Counted from the first letter of the stretch, positions 1-6,617 are shown. The stretch: DNA of 17,760 nt from a bacterium (GCA_030588935.1 JAUUWR010000007.1:1-17760), one strand, 5' to 3'. The notes: generated from the sequence alone by a model not told the origin. Numbers and translations: made by a program.

Positions 1-162
1 AGAAAAATTAGCAGGAGAAAAACTTTGCCTCGCATAGTTTTTGGGATTAGAGACAAATTTGGAAGACAATTAGAAGCTTTAGAACAAGCATATGCTTCAA
101 GATATATTAGCAAGAAATCTTACTTAAAAGGTAAAGAAAGAATAAGAAAAACAAACAAATAA
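1..162 (+). CDS. C-terminal end of an unidentified protein (5' end outside window)
   Basis: The first frame is open from base 1 to a TAA at 160-162 and gives 53 residues, so this is the tail of a gene starting left of the window. The tail is very basic (many Lys and Arg). Its last third, around LEQAYASRYISKKSYLKGK, resembles the short helical pair that ends many prokaryotic proteins (SHOCT-like: an A-Y-A/K-G-x-I-S-x-x-x-Y/F-xx-K pattern). That similarity is from memory of the pattern and does not identify the parent protein. The following gene has its own TATA box, so the two need not share a transcript. Function unknown. Confidence 0.6.
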   Translation, partial: RKISRRKTLPRIVFGIRDKFGRQLEALEQAYASRYISKKSYLKGKERIRKTNK

Positions 163-190
163 CATAAATCAAATAAAGCTTAAAAGAAAT

Positions 191-199
191 ATTTATAAA
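191..199 (+). promoter_or_regulatory. TATA box for the coiled-coil gene at 237
   Basis: ATTTATAAA lies about 40 bases before the ATG at 237. Transcription about 25 bases downstream would give a leader of roughly 15-20 bases. A second TTATAAA at 225-231 is too close to the ATG to be the main element. Confidence 0.45.
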
Positions 200-236
200 C
201 ATAACTTTCTTCTTTCAAATAGCTTATAAAAACAAA

Positions 237-542
237 ATGAAAAAAAAGAAAAAGGGGACAGAACAAAAAACTTTGCTAAAGGAAGCAATTTCTGATATTG
301 ATAAAGAATTAATCAGACTAAGTAAAGAAAAAAATTCTTTGAAAAGACAAATTTCTGGAATAGATTTGAGTGTAGAAAATGCTCAGCAATTAGAAAAACA
401 ATTGCAAGAAAAAATAGCACGTTTACTTAAAAAAGAAGCAGGATTAACAGAAAAAAAGAAAGGTACTCAGGTAAAAATGGATAGACTTGCAGATAAGCTT
501 GGCAAAATCAAAAAAATTAAATCAGAAATGGCTGATATTTGA
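237..542 (+). CDS. small lysine-rich coiled-coil protein
   Basis: The 101-residue product starts with a basic stretch (MKKKKKG) and is predicted from its heptad-like Leu/Ile spacing to be almost entirely alpha-helical coiled coil from about residue 12 to 95. There is no membrane segment, signal peptide, cysteine or recognisable catalytic motif. A single run of this kind usually dimerises or hairpins; the glycine near residue 41 and residues 69-76 could be turns. No family was recognised. The ATG is supported by the upstream TATA box; there is no clear Shine-Dalgarno sequence, which suits a short-leader archaeal transcript. A T-rich stretch directly after the stop could end transcription. Confidence 0.7.
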   Translation: MKKKKKGTEQKTLLKEAISDIDKELIRLSKEKNSLKRQISGIDLSVENAQQLEKQLQEKIARLLKKEAGLTEKKKGTQVKMDRLADKLGKIKKIKSEMADI

Positions 543-550
543 TTTTTTCT
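541..550 (+). terminator. T-rich termination signal after the coiled-coil gene
   Basis: A run of T residues (GATTTTTTCT) begins at the stop codon. Archaeal termination often needs only an oligo-T stretch. Proposed on sequence alone. Confidence 0.3.
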
Positions 551-667
551 TAATAAACTTCTCTACAATTATCGTCAATAATATTAATTTATTTTTAATC
601 TAATCCAATTTCAAAAATATAACCTTATAATTATTAATATATTTCAATATCAGTTTATATTTAAAAA

Positions 668-740
668 TGCCCCTGACAGGATTCGAACCTGCGACCCCTT
701 GCTTAGAAGGCAAGTGCTCTATCCGCTGAGCTACAGGAGC
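668..740 (-). tRNA. tRNA-Arg (anticodon TCT)
   Basis: The reverse complement folds as a standard 73-base tRNA. Acceptor strands GCTCCTG and CAGGGGC pair with one G-T pair, the D arm contains TAGCTCAGCGG, the anticodon stem CTTGC/GCAAG encloses CTTCTAA with anticodon TCT (reads AGA), and the T arm carries the GGTTCGAATCC consensus. There is no intron. The discriminator base is A (base 668) and CCA is not encoded, as is usual in archaea. TTTTT follows the 3' end and could terminate transcription. A TATA box sits about 25-30 bases upstream. Confidence 0.97.
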
Positions 741-762
741 TTACAAAAAAACTACCAAAAAT

Positions 763-773
763 CAATATAAAAA
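763..773 (-). promoter_or_regulatory. TATA box of the tRNA-Arg gene
   Basis: On the minus strand TTTTTATATTG is centred about 28 bases before the first tRNA base (740), the distance expected for TBP/TFB-driven transcription starting at or near the mature 5' end. Confidence 0.5.
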
Positions 774-964
774 ACTTCCCCTTTTTATCTTTTTAGAAAT
801 TTTCATGTATTTAAAATTATAATCTATATTATTATAACTTATATCACCAATCCGAAGATTATAAGAATTATTTATATTTGTTCTTCATCATCCAATCAGC
901 TCACTAAATCATCTTACTCATCTAACTCTCTAATCTAAAATATAAGTATTAATATAAAATAAAA

Positions 965-1849
965 TTATTTTTTATGTTTCTTCCCAAAAAACCACTTGCT
1001 CTTGGAATGTTTTGCTTTTCCATGTCTTCTCCAGATAAAGAAAACACTAACAACCACAATCAACAAGAACACAATATAAACTCCTATCTTACCTTTAGTA
1101 GTATCAAACACAACAAAACCTGTTGTCCCAGACTTGCCCAAAACAACTGACTGCCTGGTAAAATCACTTAAATCAGAAGAAAGTGCAAAATAAATATAAT
1201 AAATCCCTGTCAAACCCTTAGGAAGCTCAATCTCAACATTTCTCTCAATCAAACCATCCTTATTTATTGCGAAAACATCCTGAATCCTTGTTACTTCAAC
1301 CCCGCCTTCATCAACAATCCAAATATCCAATGAAACAGTTTCTCCTATTAAATTTGAATTATCAAGATTATAATTTACATTTAAAATATCACCCTCTTGT
1401 TTTATATCTTTAATTTCGATTAATCCAAATTTCTTCGGGATACTAATAACAATATTTTGCTCATCGCTCACTTCATCACATTCTATTTTCAATTTTCCAT
1501 AATAATCCTTAATATCAATTTCTTCAGGAACATTTAAATCAAACACAAAATCAACATTTTCCCCAGGAGAGATTCCCTCTATCTTCGTTGAATAAATCCA
1601 AGAACTAACTTCTCCCATTACAGTTAATTTACAGTTATTCAAAAAAACATTTCCTGTATTTTTTGCATTTAATGATAAAGTTTTTTTATCCCCTGCTTTG
1701 GCGATAACATCTCCTATTTCTGAAATTTGTAAATTTGCTTTTTTAGTATCATTAGAAATAATAACAGTGGTCCTGCTACCCCCACCGCCGCCGCCTCCTC
1801 CGCCTCCAGAGCCCCCGCCAGAAGTATCAACACTAAAACTTGAATTTGC
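965..1849 (-). CDS. 3' part of interrupted surface glycoprotein gene (Gly linker, Ig-like domain, C-terminal anchor)
   Basis: This is the continuation, in exactly the same reading frame, of the gene ending at TAA 1850-1852. The 294 codons are open from directly after that stop. They encode a short Ser/Asn segment, a glycine-rich linker (about residues 10-25 of the fragment), a beta-rich module that resembles CARDB/NEW3-type Ig-like domains (KNTGNVFLNNCKL, then a PGE turn), a second beta-rich module, the motif TTGFVVF, one transmembrane helix (VYIVFLLIVVVSVFFIW) and a basic tail ending KKHKK. The first possible start in frame is a TTG at 1642 and the first ATG is at 1618. Neither is preceded by a signal peptide, so independent translation would leave the beta domains without an export signal. 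I infer it belongs to the upstream gene and is either lost or reached by readthrough. Confidence 0.7.
   Translation of the reverse strand, partial: ANSSFSVDTSGGGSGGGGGGGGGGSRTTVIISNDTKKANLQISEIGDVIAKAGDKKTLSLNAKNTGNVFLNNCKLTVMGEVSSWIYSTKIEGISPGENVDFVFDLNVPEEIDIKDYYGKLKIECDEVSDEQNIVISIPKKFGLIEIKDIKQEGDILNVNYNLDNSNLIGETVSLDIWIVDEGGVEVTRIQDVFAINKDGLIERNVEIELPKGLTGIYYIYFALSSDLSDFTRQSVVLGKSGTTGFVVFDTTKGKIGVYIVFLLIVVVSVFFIWRRHGKAKHSKSKWFFGKKHKK
1777..1821 (-). other. GC-rich polyglycine linker segment
   Basis: About 45 bases consist almost wholly of GGN codons and read as a glycine stretch with scattered serines, GGGSGGGGGGGGGS. This is far richer in GC than the surrounding sequence. It sits just after the premature stop, between the Ig-like repeats and the C-terminal module, and most simply acts as a flexible spacer. 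Confidence 0.75.
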
Positions 1850-1852
1850 TTA
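1850..1852 (-). other. in-frame TAA interrupting the surface glycoprotein gene
   Basis: The stop separates two reading frames that are in phase (both end on coordinates equal to 2 modulo 3) with no other stop between 3772 and 967. Without it the product would be 935 residues with an anchor at each end, the same architecture as the intact 261-residue neighbour. A single base change from CAA (Gln) or TCA (Ser) would create it. Confidence 0.85.
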
Positions 1853-3772
1853 ATTAAAAATTCCCAAAGAATTATTTGCATAAAGATATAAAATATAATT
1901 CCCATCTACAGAAACATCAAAACTTGCATCTGAACAATTTATAAGAGTCGTGTTATCAATCACAATCCCCCCAGTAGACCATTCAAGAGCATACCAGCAA
2001 GTTAAATTATCTCCAATTGCAAGAAACTGGATTGGAATTCCTGTTCTTGAAGATTTTGTCCCGCTTGGTTCTAATATGCTCAATAAAACACCTGTCATAG
2101 AAACAACAAAATCAACACTGTCACTTGTTTCTAAACCAAAACTATCATTAGAATAAACAGTAATCTGATGAAATCCTTCTGAAATATTAAAAGTTGTATT
2201 CTGGCAATTTACAAGAGTCACATTTTCCCCATTATTAACATTATACCAGCAAGAATCTAAATTATCATCACTATCAGAAACTGTAAAATTAAGAGGCAAA
2301 CTCTCGTTATAGTTGTAAGTTTCAGATTCTGGATGAATTATGTTTATTGATGGAGCAGTATTGGCAGTATGATAAGTAATATTAAGATAAGGCCATAAGC
2401 TACTGCTAGAATGCTCTTTTGAATAAAACTCATTAATATCACTATCTCCTGTATATAAAACTATTGCAACATCATCATTTCCATCATTATAATCTTTTCC
2501 AATCATATTTGTAACTTTCCAACACAACCAAGTATAAGATAAATCAGAACTCATTTGAACAAAAGATTCTGCAGTTAAATTACAAGCAGAAAAATTATCA
2601 AATCCAGTACCACAAAGTTGATTATTCCAGGTTATTGTAGACTCATCCCAATCTTCATAAACATGGCTTGCATTTATTAGCTGAATTTTTTTAGTATTAA
2701 GAACATACAAACAAAGTGAAGCATTATCTATTTTTTGATTAGTTGGGATAGCAGAAATATTAAATAAAAGATATGACCTAGCAGTATCTCCTGTTTTTAA
2801 AAGTTCTAATGAACCAAAATTCTTATCAGAATCTCCATTACTTTTTACATAAGCATCCTCGCCATCCCCACTTATCTTTACTGTTGGGTCTACTATTACT
2901 CTAATCCCATTTGAAAACACACTATTTCCTTTTGTAATTCCAATAGCTAAAATTCTCACACCACTAACACCAATTATCTCACCATCTCCTAAATAAAAGT
3001 CTGTTACATTAAAACCATTTTCCAATAAATCATTATAATCAAAAACATAATGCTCTTCAAATTTTACTTGAGGTAGTAAAGAATCAAACTCTCCTGTTTT
3101 ATAAGTATTTTGATTATATTTTGTTCCATTAAACCATATTCCATCTTCTGCACCAACAGTCTGAATAAACCAAAATTTCGTATTTTGTATATCCGCACCA
3201 AGATCATTTTTAATTATATTTTTAATTTTCATTGATTGATTAGGATAAAAATGAAACTCTTGCGTCCAATTAAAATTAGGATTATTATTATATGCTCTAA
3301 AAATATATTCGTCTGTTGTTACATTATGCTCTTGACTCCAAGTCCAAGTAAAATTTAAAGTAGTATATTTATAATTAGTTCCCCCCACAATACCAGTAAT
3401 TCCAAATCCAAAACTTGAAATATAATTGTCATCAGCATCATACAGTTCAACATAAGCTTTTTTTGCATCACTACTCACTCTATAAATCAAACCATTCCAA
3501 TCTCTAAAACAATTACTCCCACAAGAACTGTAAACAATGGGAACATATTCTGTTCCATTATAATAATTAATTATGCTATTGTAGATTGCTAAACCATAAC
3601 TACCCCCACCATTATCAATCTTATTCCAATAAAAACCTCTTTCTACAGCTTCCTCACCACCGTAAACAGCATAACCAGTCATCCTAAATCTCAAAACAAA
3701 TAAAAGCCCCACTAATCCAACACATATTAACCCGATTACCAAATATTTTGCTAAATCCCCTTTTTCTGCCAT
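1850..3772 (-). CDS. secreted, membrane-anchored DNRLRE/Ig-like surface protein (5' part of interrupted gene)
   Basis: The 640-residue product has a signal-anchor helix at about 10-28 followed by MTGYAVY (31-37). Residues 40-300 are an unrecognised beta-rich region. Residues about 300-468 match the DNRLRE family: a DAYV start, repeated hydrophobic strands, RSYLLFNIS, DESTITWNN and a final PYLNITY strand. Two Ig-like repeats follow (about 471-558 and 561-640), each with a Cys pair and a G-x-Y/H-x-I/L-x-V/L-Y end strand. About twenty N-x-S/T sequons suggest an N-glycosylated cell-surface or S-layer-associated protein. The second Ig repeat is cut off before its last strand: the TAA at 1850-1852 falls where the first repeat has a serine, and the missing strand is encoded directly after the stop in the same frame. 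Start: ATG at 3770-3772, preceded by a weak AGGAAAAG and a TATA box. Ligand unknown. Confidence 0.8.
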   Translation of the reverse strand: MAEKGDLAKYLVIGLICVGLVGLLFVLRFRMTGYAVYGGEEAVERGFYWNKIDNGGGSYGLAIYNSIINYYNGTEYVPIVYSSCGSNCFRDWNGLIYRVSSDAKKAYVELYDADDNYISSFGFGITGIVGGTNYKYTTLNFTWTWSQEHNVTTDEYIFRAYNNNPNFNWTQEFHFYPNQSMKIKNIIKNDLGADIQNTKFWFIQTVGAEDGIWFNGTKYNQNTYKTGEFDSLLPQVKFEEHYVFDYNDLLENGFNVTDFYLGDGEIIGVSGVRILAIGITKGNSVFSNGIRVIVDPTVKISGDGEDAYVKSNGDSDKNFGSLELLKTGDTARSYLLFNISAIPTNQKIDNASLCLYVLNTKKIQLINASHVYEDWDESTITWNNQLCGTGFDNFSACNLTAESFVQMSSDLSYTWLCWKVTNMIGKDYNDGNDDVAIVLYTGDSDINEFYSKEHSSSSLWPYLNITYHTANTAPSINIIHPESETYNYNESLPLNFTVSDSDDNLDSCWYNVNNGENVTLVNCQNTTFNISEGFHQITVYSNDSFGLETSDSVDFVVSMTGVLLSILEPSGTKSSRTGIPIQFLAIGDNLTCWYALEWSTGGIVIDNTTLINCSDASFDVSVDGNYILYLYANNSLGIFN

Positions 3773-3810
3773 CTTTTCCTTTTTTATTTTATTCTATTTT
3801 TCTGAAATCT

Positions 3811-3818
3811 ATAAATTA
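3811..3818 (-). promoter_or_regulatory. TATA box of the DNRLRE surface gene
   Basis: AATTTATAG-like sequence on the minus strand lies about 40 bases before the ATG at 3772 and would place the start of transcription about 10-15 bases before it. An imperfect inverted repeat adjoins it upstream. Confidence 0.4.
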
Positions 3819-3820
3819 AT

Positions 3821-3848
3821 GGATTACTCAGATGAGTAGCTTAATCCC
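3821..3848. repeat. imperfect inverted repeat next to the DNRLRE gene promoter
   Basis: GGATTACTCA is followed after two bases by TGAGTA, a five-base bulge, and ATCC, giving up to ten pairs. It begins only a few bases upstream of the TATA box of the gene starting at 3772, and downstream of the 261-residue gene on the same strand. It could be an operator or a weak hairpin at the end of the upstream transcript. Confidence 0.35.
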
Positions 3849-3896
3849 CTATCTTTCATCCATTATATTTTACTTATTATTAATTAAATTATTAGT

Positions 3897-4682
3897 TTAT
3901 TTTTTATTTCCACTTTTTCTAAACTTCAAAAATCCAACTACAACAATAACTAAGAAAATTGCACCTAAAAAAATACTAACCATAGGATATTTTTTCCAAA
4001 AATTGTCCCCTATAACTCTTTCCAGACCAATCACATTTCCAGTTAAACTAATTCCTTCAAACTCAAGGACTTTTTCTTCATTCCCCTCAATAACCCTAAT
4101 ATCATAATCTCCATCAGGAGCAGTCAACCTTATCCTTTTAGTCTGCCCGATTTCCAAAGAAACATCTGCTGTTTGGTCTTGTTCCCCAATGTAAATTAAA
4201 ATTTTTTTATTATAAAAAGTATTCCCAATATTTGTTATTATCAAATTATCCTCTTCTAATTTAATTTCAGCTTTTTCCAGCTCTCCGACATTAAACAAAC
4301 TATTAGTCTCAATCTCATTGTAATTTGCAATAATTTTCCAAGGCCCTTGATAAGCATCTTTAGGCAGCTCATATAAAATCTCTTCTCCAGAATTAGTTTT
4401 CCCTTCCTTAACAACTTCTGAATAATAATTAAGAATTTTATAATTCACTACTCCTTGAATTTTATTAGAAACATCATCATATAAAGTAATTTTAATACTA
4501 ACAGTCTCACCAGGAATATAACTGTTTCCTACTTCAATGCCTATTTTCTCATTACTATCTTCAGCACCCTCATAAACAGCATAACCAGTAAGCCTGCTCC
4601 CAAAAACCAGCAAAAACACAATTGCTCCAACAAAGAGCAGTCCGACTACTACTTCTCCGCTAATCTTTTTTTTCTTTACCAT
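3897..4682 (-). CDS. surface Ig-like protein anchored at both ends
   Basis: The 261-residue product starts MVKKKK, then has a transmembrane helix (about 10-28), LTGYAVY (31-37), an extracellular beta-rich region of about 45-205 that looks like two Ig/MG2-type modules (YIPGETVSIKITLYDD is the classic opening of such a domain), LTGNVIG (213-219), a second helix (about 234-252) and a basic tail. Both TG motifs lie just outside the membrane by the positive-inside rule. The N-terminal anchor resembles that of the next gene downstream, including a 17-base identity at DNA level, so the two probably derive from a shared module. Start: ATG at 4682, with AGTGAT a few bases before it as a possible ribosome site. 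No enzymatic motif; likely an envelope protein. Confidence 0.8.
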   Translation of the reverse strand: MVKKKKISGEVVVGLLFVGAIVFLLVFGSRLTGYAVYEGAEDSNEKIGIEVGNSYIPGETVSIKITLYDDVSNKIQGVVNYKILNYYSEVVKEGKTNSGEEILYELPKDAYQGPWKIIANYNEIETNSLFNVGELEKAEIKLEEDNLIITNIGNTFYNKKILIYIGEQDQTADVSLEIGQTKRIRLTAPDGDYDIRVIEGNEEKVLEFEGISLTGNVIGLERVIGDNFWKKYPMVSIFLGAIFLVIVVVGFLKFRKSGNKK

Positions 4683-4702
4683 AGTATCACTAATATCCTC
4701 TT

Positions 4703-4738
4703 GTTTTTAAAGTTTTTTAAAGTTTTTTAAAGTTTTTA
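4703..4738 (-). promoter_or_regulatory. tandem TATA-like repeats before the 261-residue surface gene
   Basis: A ten-base unit, AGTTTTTTAA, is repeated about three and a half times. On the minus strand it reads as successive ACTTTAAAAA elements, each a plausible TATA box, with the nearest about 25-35 bases before the ATG at 4682. It could be a promoter with several alternative TBP sites or a slippage-prone tract that changes promoter strength. Confidence 0.45.
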
Positions 4739-4784
4739 GAATTTGATAATGATGCTTCTAAAAAACAGTAACCCAAAAAAACTC

Positions 4785-4798
4785 CTAAGAATTCTTAG
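4785..4798. repeat. 14-base perfect palindrome between divergent promoters
   Basis: CTAAGAATTCTTAG is its own reverse complement. It lies in the spacer between the divergent genes starting at 4682 and 4879, about 50 bases upstream of the TATA box of the right-hand gene. A binding site for a dimeric regulator is possible. Confidence 0.35.
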
Positions 4799-4849
4799 AA
4801 CTTTAGTGAGTAGATAAACTAGTTCTTTAAAATTTCTCATATAGAAAAG

Positions 4850-4857
4850 TTTATATT
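4850..4857 (+). promoter_or_regulatory. TATA box of the 153-residue membrane protein gene
   Basis: TTTATATT is centred about 25 bases before the ATG at 4879, so the transcript is probably leaderless. No Shine-Dalgarno sequence is visible. Confidence 0.5.
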
Positions 4858-4878
4858 AATAAAAAATAGTCTAATAGA

Positions 4879-5340
4879 ATGAAAAAAGGATGGAAAATAT
4901 TTTTGGTTATCTTAGGAATAATTATTGCACTTTTAATAATCTGGATTGTCATAATAGAAGACGAAGGAGTGATTCTTGTTACAGATAAAACAGAATATGA
5001 AAGGGGAGAAGAGGTTAAGGTGACTATTAAGAATAATTTAGATGGTCAAATTGAGTTTTGGGCAATTGGTATTGGCCAAATAGAATATAAGGAAAATGCT
5101 AATGTCTGGAATGTTATTAGATTTGATATTGATTGTCTTTGTATGGCTTTGTGCAAAAAAGCGCCAATGTATTTAAATCCTGGAGAAAAATCTGAATTTA
5201 CCTGGAATCAGAAAGATGATAATTGTGAACAAGTAAATTCAGGAAGATATAAAGCCAGAGTTGATTGGTTTGACCCAACGGCAGAGTATAGAATGGGTGA
5301 AAATCCTGCATCTACTTCAAATGAATTTATAATTAAATAA
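4879..5340 (+). CDS. membrane-tethered extracellular Ig-like protein
   Basis: The 153-residue product has one N-terminal transmembrane helix (about 6-26, after MKKGWK), then a single beta-rich domain. The pattern DKTEYERGEEVKVTIKNN, a central aromatic strand, NPGEKSEFTW and SGRYKARVDW is the strand order of a small Ig-like fold, comparable to BsuPI-type and related domains. Four cysteines (86, 88, 92 and 116) occur in the extracellular part and could form disulfides or bind a metal. It has no second anchor and no TG motif, unlike its divergent neighbours. The short leader and ATG are fixed by the TATA box. Function unknown; a surface or inhibitor-like role is a guess from the fold only. Confidence 0.75.
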   Translation: MKKGWKIFLVILGIIIALLIIWIVIIEDEGVILVTDKTEYERGEEVKVTIKNNLDGQIEFWAIGIGQIEYKENANVWNVIRFDIDCLCMALCKKAPMYLNPGEKSEFTWNQKDDNCEQVNSGRYKARVDWFDPTAEYRMGENPASTSNEFIIK

Positions 5341-5345
5341 AAAAC

Positions 5346-5354
5346 AATTTTTTA
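5346..5354 (+). terminator. T-rich termination signal after the 153-residue gene
   Basis: A run of six T residues starts a few bases after the stop codon, followed by a pyrimidine-rich stretch on the + strand up to about 5410. Confidence 0.3.
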
Positions 5355-5440
5355 GACCTTCCCCTCTTAACTAACTCAACTTCTTACAACTCACCCCACT
5401 ATTATCCTTGTTTAAATTATAAACAACCTTTCAAAAACCT

Positions 5441-5448
5441 ATTTAAAC
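5441..5448 (+). promoter_or_regulatory. TATA box of the RNase Z gene
   Basis: ATTTAAAC, preceded by an A/C-rich BRE-like AAAACC, is centred about 29 bases before the ATG at 5474 and implies a leaderless or nearly leaderless transcript. Confidence 0.45.
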
Positions 5449-5473
5449 TAAAATTCATTATAATTAAAATAAA

Positions 5474-6373
5474 ATGTCAATTAAAATAACTTTTTTAGGC
5501 ACAAGCACTACAGTTCCAACTGCAGAAAGAAACCACACTGCAATTCTTTTAAAATATAAAAGCGAAAACATCTTAATTGATTGCGGAGAAGGGACTCAAA
5601 GGCAGTTTAGAAAAGCAAAAATAAATCCCTGCAAACTAACAAAAATCCTCATAACTCACTGGCACGGAGACCATGTCCTCGGGCTTCCTGGCTTATTTCA
5701 AACTCTTGCTTTTAATAATTATAAAAAAACCCTCGAGATCTACGGACCAACAGGAACAAAAAAATTCATTAAAGAAGTATTTAAGGTATTTGTCCCCAAG
5801 AAAAAAATTAAAATTAAAGTGCAGGAAGTAAAAGGAAAATTCATAAAAACCAAAGATTTCCAAATAACAGCAATTCCATTACAGCACAGCTCTCCTGTAA
5901 ACGGATATATGTTTGAAGAAAAACCAAAATTAAGAATTGACAAAGATAAATTAAAAAAACTGAAAATAAATCCAAAAGATAAAAAGAAACTTTCTCAGTT
6001 AACAAAAGGCAAACCCATTAAGATAAATGGAAAAACAATAAAAGCGAAAAATCTAACTTACAGGCAGGCAAGTAAAAAAATTAGTTTTATTTTGGACACA
6101 AAAATATGCAAAAATGCAGAAAAGCTTGCAAGAAATTCTGATTTGGCAATAATAGAAGCTACTATCGACGATGATTCCAAACTTGCATCTAAATACAAAC
6201 ATTTAACAGTAAAACAAGCAGCTAAAATTGCAAAACAAGCAAAAGTAAAAAAATTAATCCTAACCCACATTTCTCAAAGATATGAGCATAAAAGCAAGCA
6301 CTTAGAAAAAATAGCAAAAAAAGTTTTTAAAAATGTAAAGATTGCTAAAGATTTTGATGTGGTTGAGGTTTAA
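5474..6373 (+). CDS. rnz: ribonuclease Z (tRNA 3' endonuclease)
   Basis: A metallo-beta-lactamase-fold endonuclease that removes the 3' trailer of tRNA precursors before CCA addition. At 299 residues it is the short single-domain form normal in archaea. The zinc motif H-x-H-x-D-H is THWHGDH (His62, His64, Asp66, His67). The further ligands fit His138 (LQHSS), Asp208 (FILDTK) and His265 (LTHISQRY), and the HLTVKQAA motif (His243) is the RNase Z signature helix. Residues about 145-200 form a lysine-rich insert in the position of the tRNA-clamping arm. It is needed here because neither tRNA in the window encodes CCA. The gene's end overlaps the end of a small opposite-strand gene by four bases. 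Confidence 0.97.
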   Translation: MSIKITFLGTSTTVPTAERNHTAILLKYKSENILIDCGEGTQRQFRKAKINPCKLTKILITHWHGDHVLGLPGLFQTLAFNNYKKTLEIYGPTGTKKFIKEVFKVFVPKKKIKIKVQEVKGKFIKTKDFQITAIPLQHSSPVNGYMFEEKPKLRIDKDKLKKLKINPKDKKKLSQLTKGKPIKINGKTIKAKNLTYRQASKKISFILDTKICKNAEKLARNSDLAIIEATIDDDSKLASKYKHLTVKQAAKIAKQAKVKKLILTHISQRYEHKSKHLEKIAKKVFKNVKIAKDFDVVEV

Positions 6374-6534
6374 TAGAGAATTGCATAATTTTCTAAACAA
6401 GATAGTTCAAGAAGTTCACAAAGAGACCCCAAACATTCCCCTGATTCAGTTAAAGGACATCTATCAATACCATAATTCAAACACTGTTCAGTATAATCTC
6501 TAGTAACATCTACTTCAAATCTTTCTTCTTCCAT
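6370..6534 (-). CDS. 54-residue cysteine-rich small protein
   Basis: A short frame begins at ATG 6532-6534 and ends at TAA 6370-6372, converging on and overlapping the last four bases of the RNase Z gene. The product opens MEEERFEVDVTRDYTEQCLN and has five cysteines at 18, 26, 34, 39 and 46, plus many acidic residues; it has no signal peptide or membrane helix. Support that it is a real gene: a TATA box (TTTTATAAAA) lies about 24 bases before the ATG, there is no other gene in this spacer, and the composition is balanced rather than low-complexity. The cysteine spacing suggests metal binding or a small disulfide fold. No family recognised. Conservation in relatives would settle it. Confidence 0.5.
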   Translation of the reverse strand: MEEERFEVDVTRDYTEQCLNYGIDRCPLTESGECLGSLCELLELSCLENYAILY

Positions 6535-6553
6535 AAAATTAAACAATAAACTA

Positions 6554-6563
6554 TTTTATAAAA
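6554..6563 (-). promoter_or_regulatory. TATA box of the 54-residue gene
   Basis: TTTTATAAAA is centred about 24 bases before the minus-strand ATG at 6534, the spacing seen at other leaderless genes in this window. The element is palindromic, so direction comes from context. Confidence 0.4.
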
Positions 6564-6607
6564 ATTCATATAAAACAAAATATACATCAAATTCTTTCCA
6601 TAGAAAT

Positions 6608-6617
6608 ATTTAAAAAC
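6608..6617 (+). promoter_or_regulatory. TATA box of the Sm-like gene
   Basis: ATTTAAAAAC is centred about 26 bases before the ATG at 6638. The identical ten-base element precedes the S8e gene. Confidence 0.5.

Noticed and set aside
860..965. Possible C/D box RNA on the minus strand (an ATGATGA box and a nearby CTGA)
   Set aside because: The order and spacing are wrong: CTGA precedes ATGATGA and no CTGA follows within a usable distance, so no guide region of normal length is formed. The stretch is simply purine-rich on that strand.
1714..1905. 63-residue minus-strand frame with an Ala/Val/Gly-rich stretch
   Set aside because: It is another phase of the glycine-linker region. The frame in phase with both flanking coding parts explains the sequence better, and the codon content outside the GC-rich tract is poor.
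3832..4107. 91-residue plus-strand frame starting MSSLIPYLSS
   Set aside because: It lies opposite the C-terminal anchor of the 261-residue gene; its hydrophobicity is the mirror of that helix and of T-rich sequence. No TATA box at the right distance.
4748..4830. C-box-like ATGATGC in the divergent spacer
   Set aside because: There is no matching D box downstream, and the area is better explained as promoter sequence.
5355..5420. Pyrimidine-rich + strand stretch as a structured RNA
   Set aside because: No pairing partners and no promoter at a suitable place; it is compositional only.
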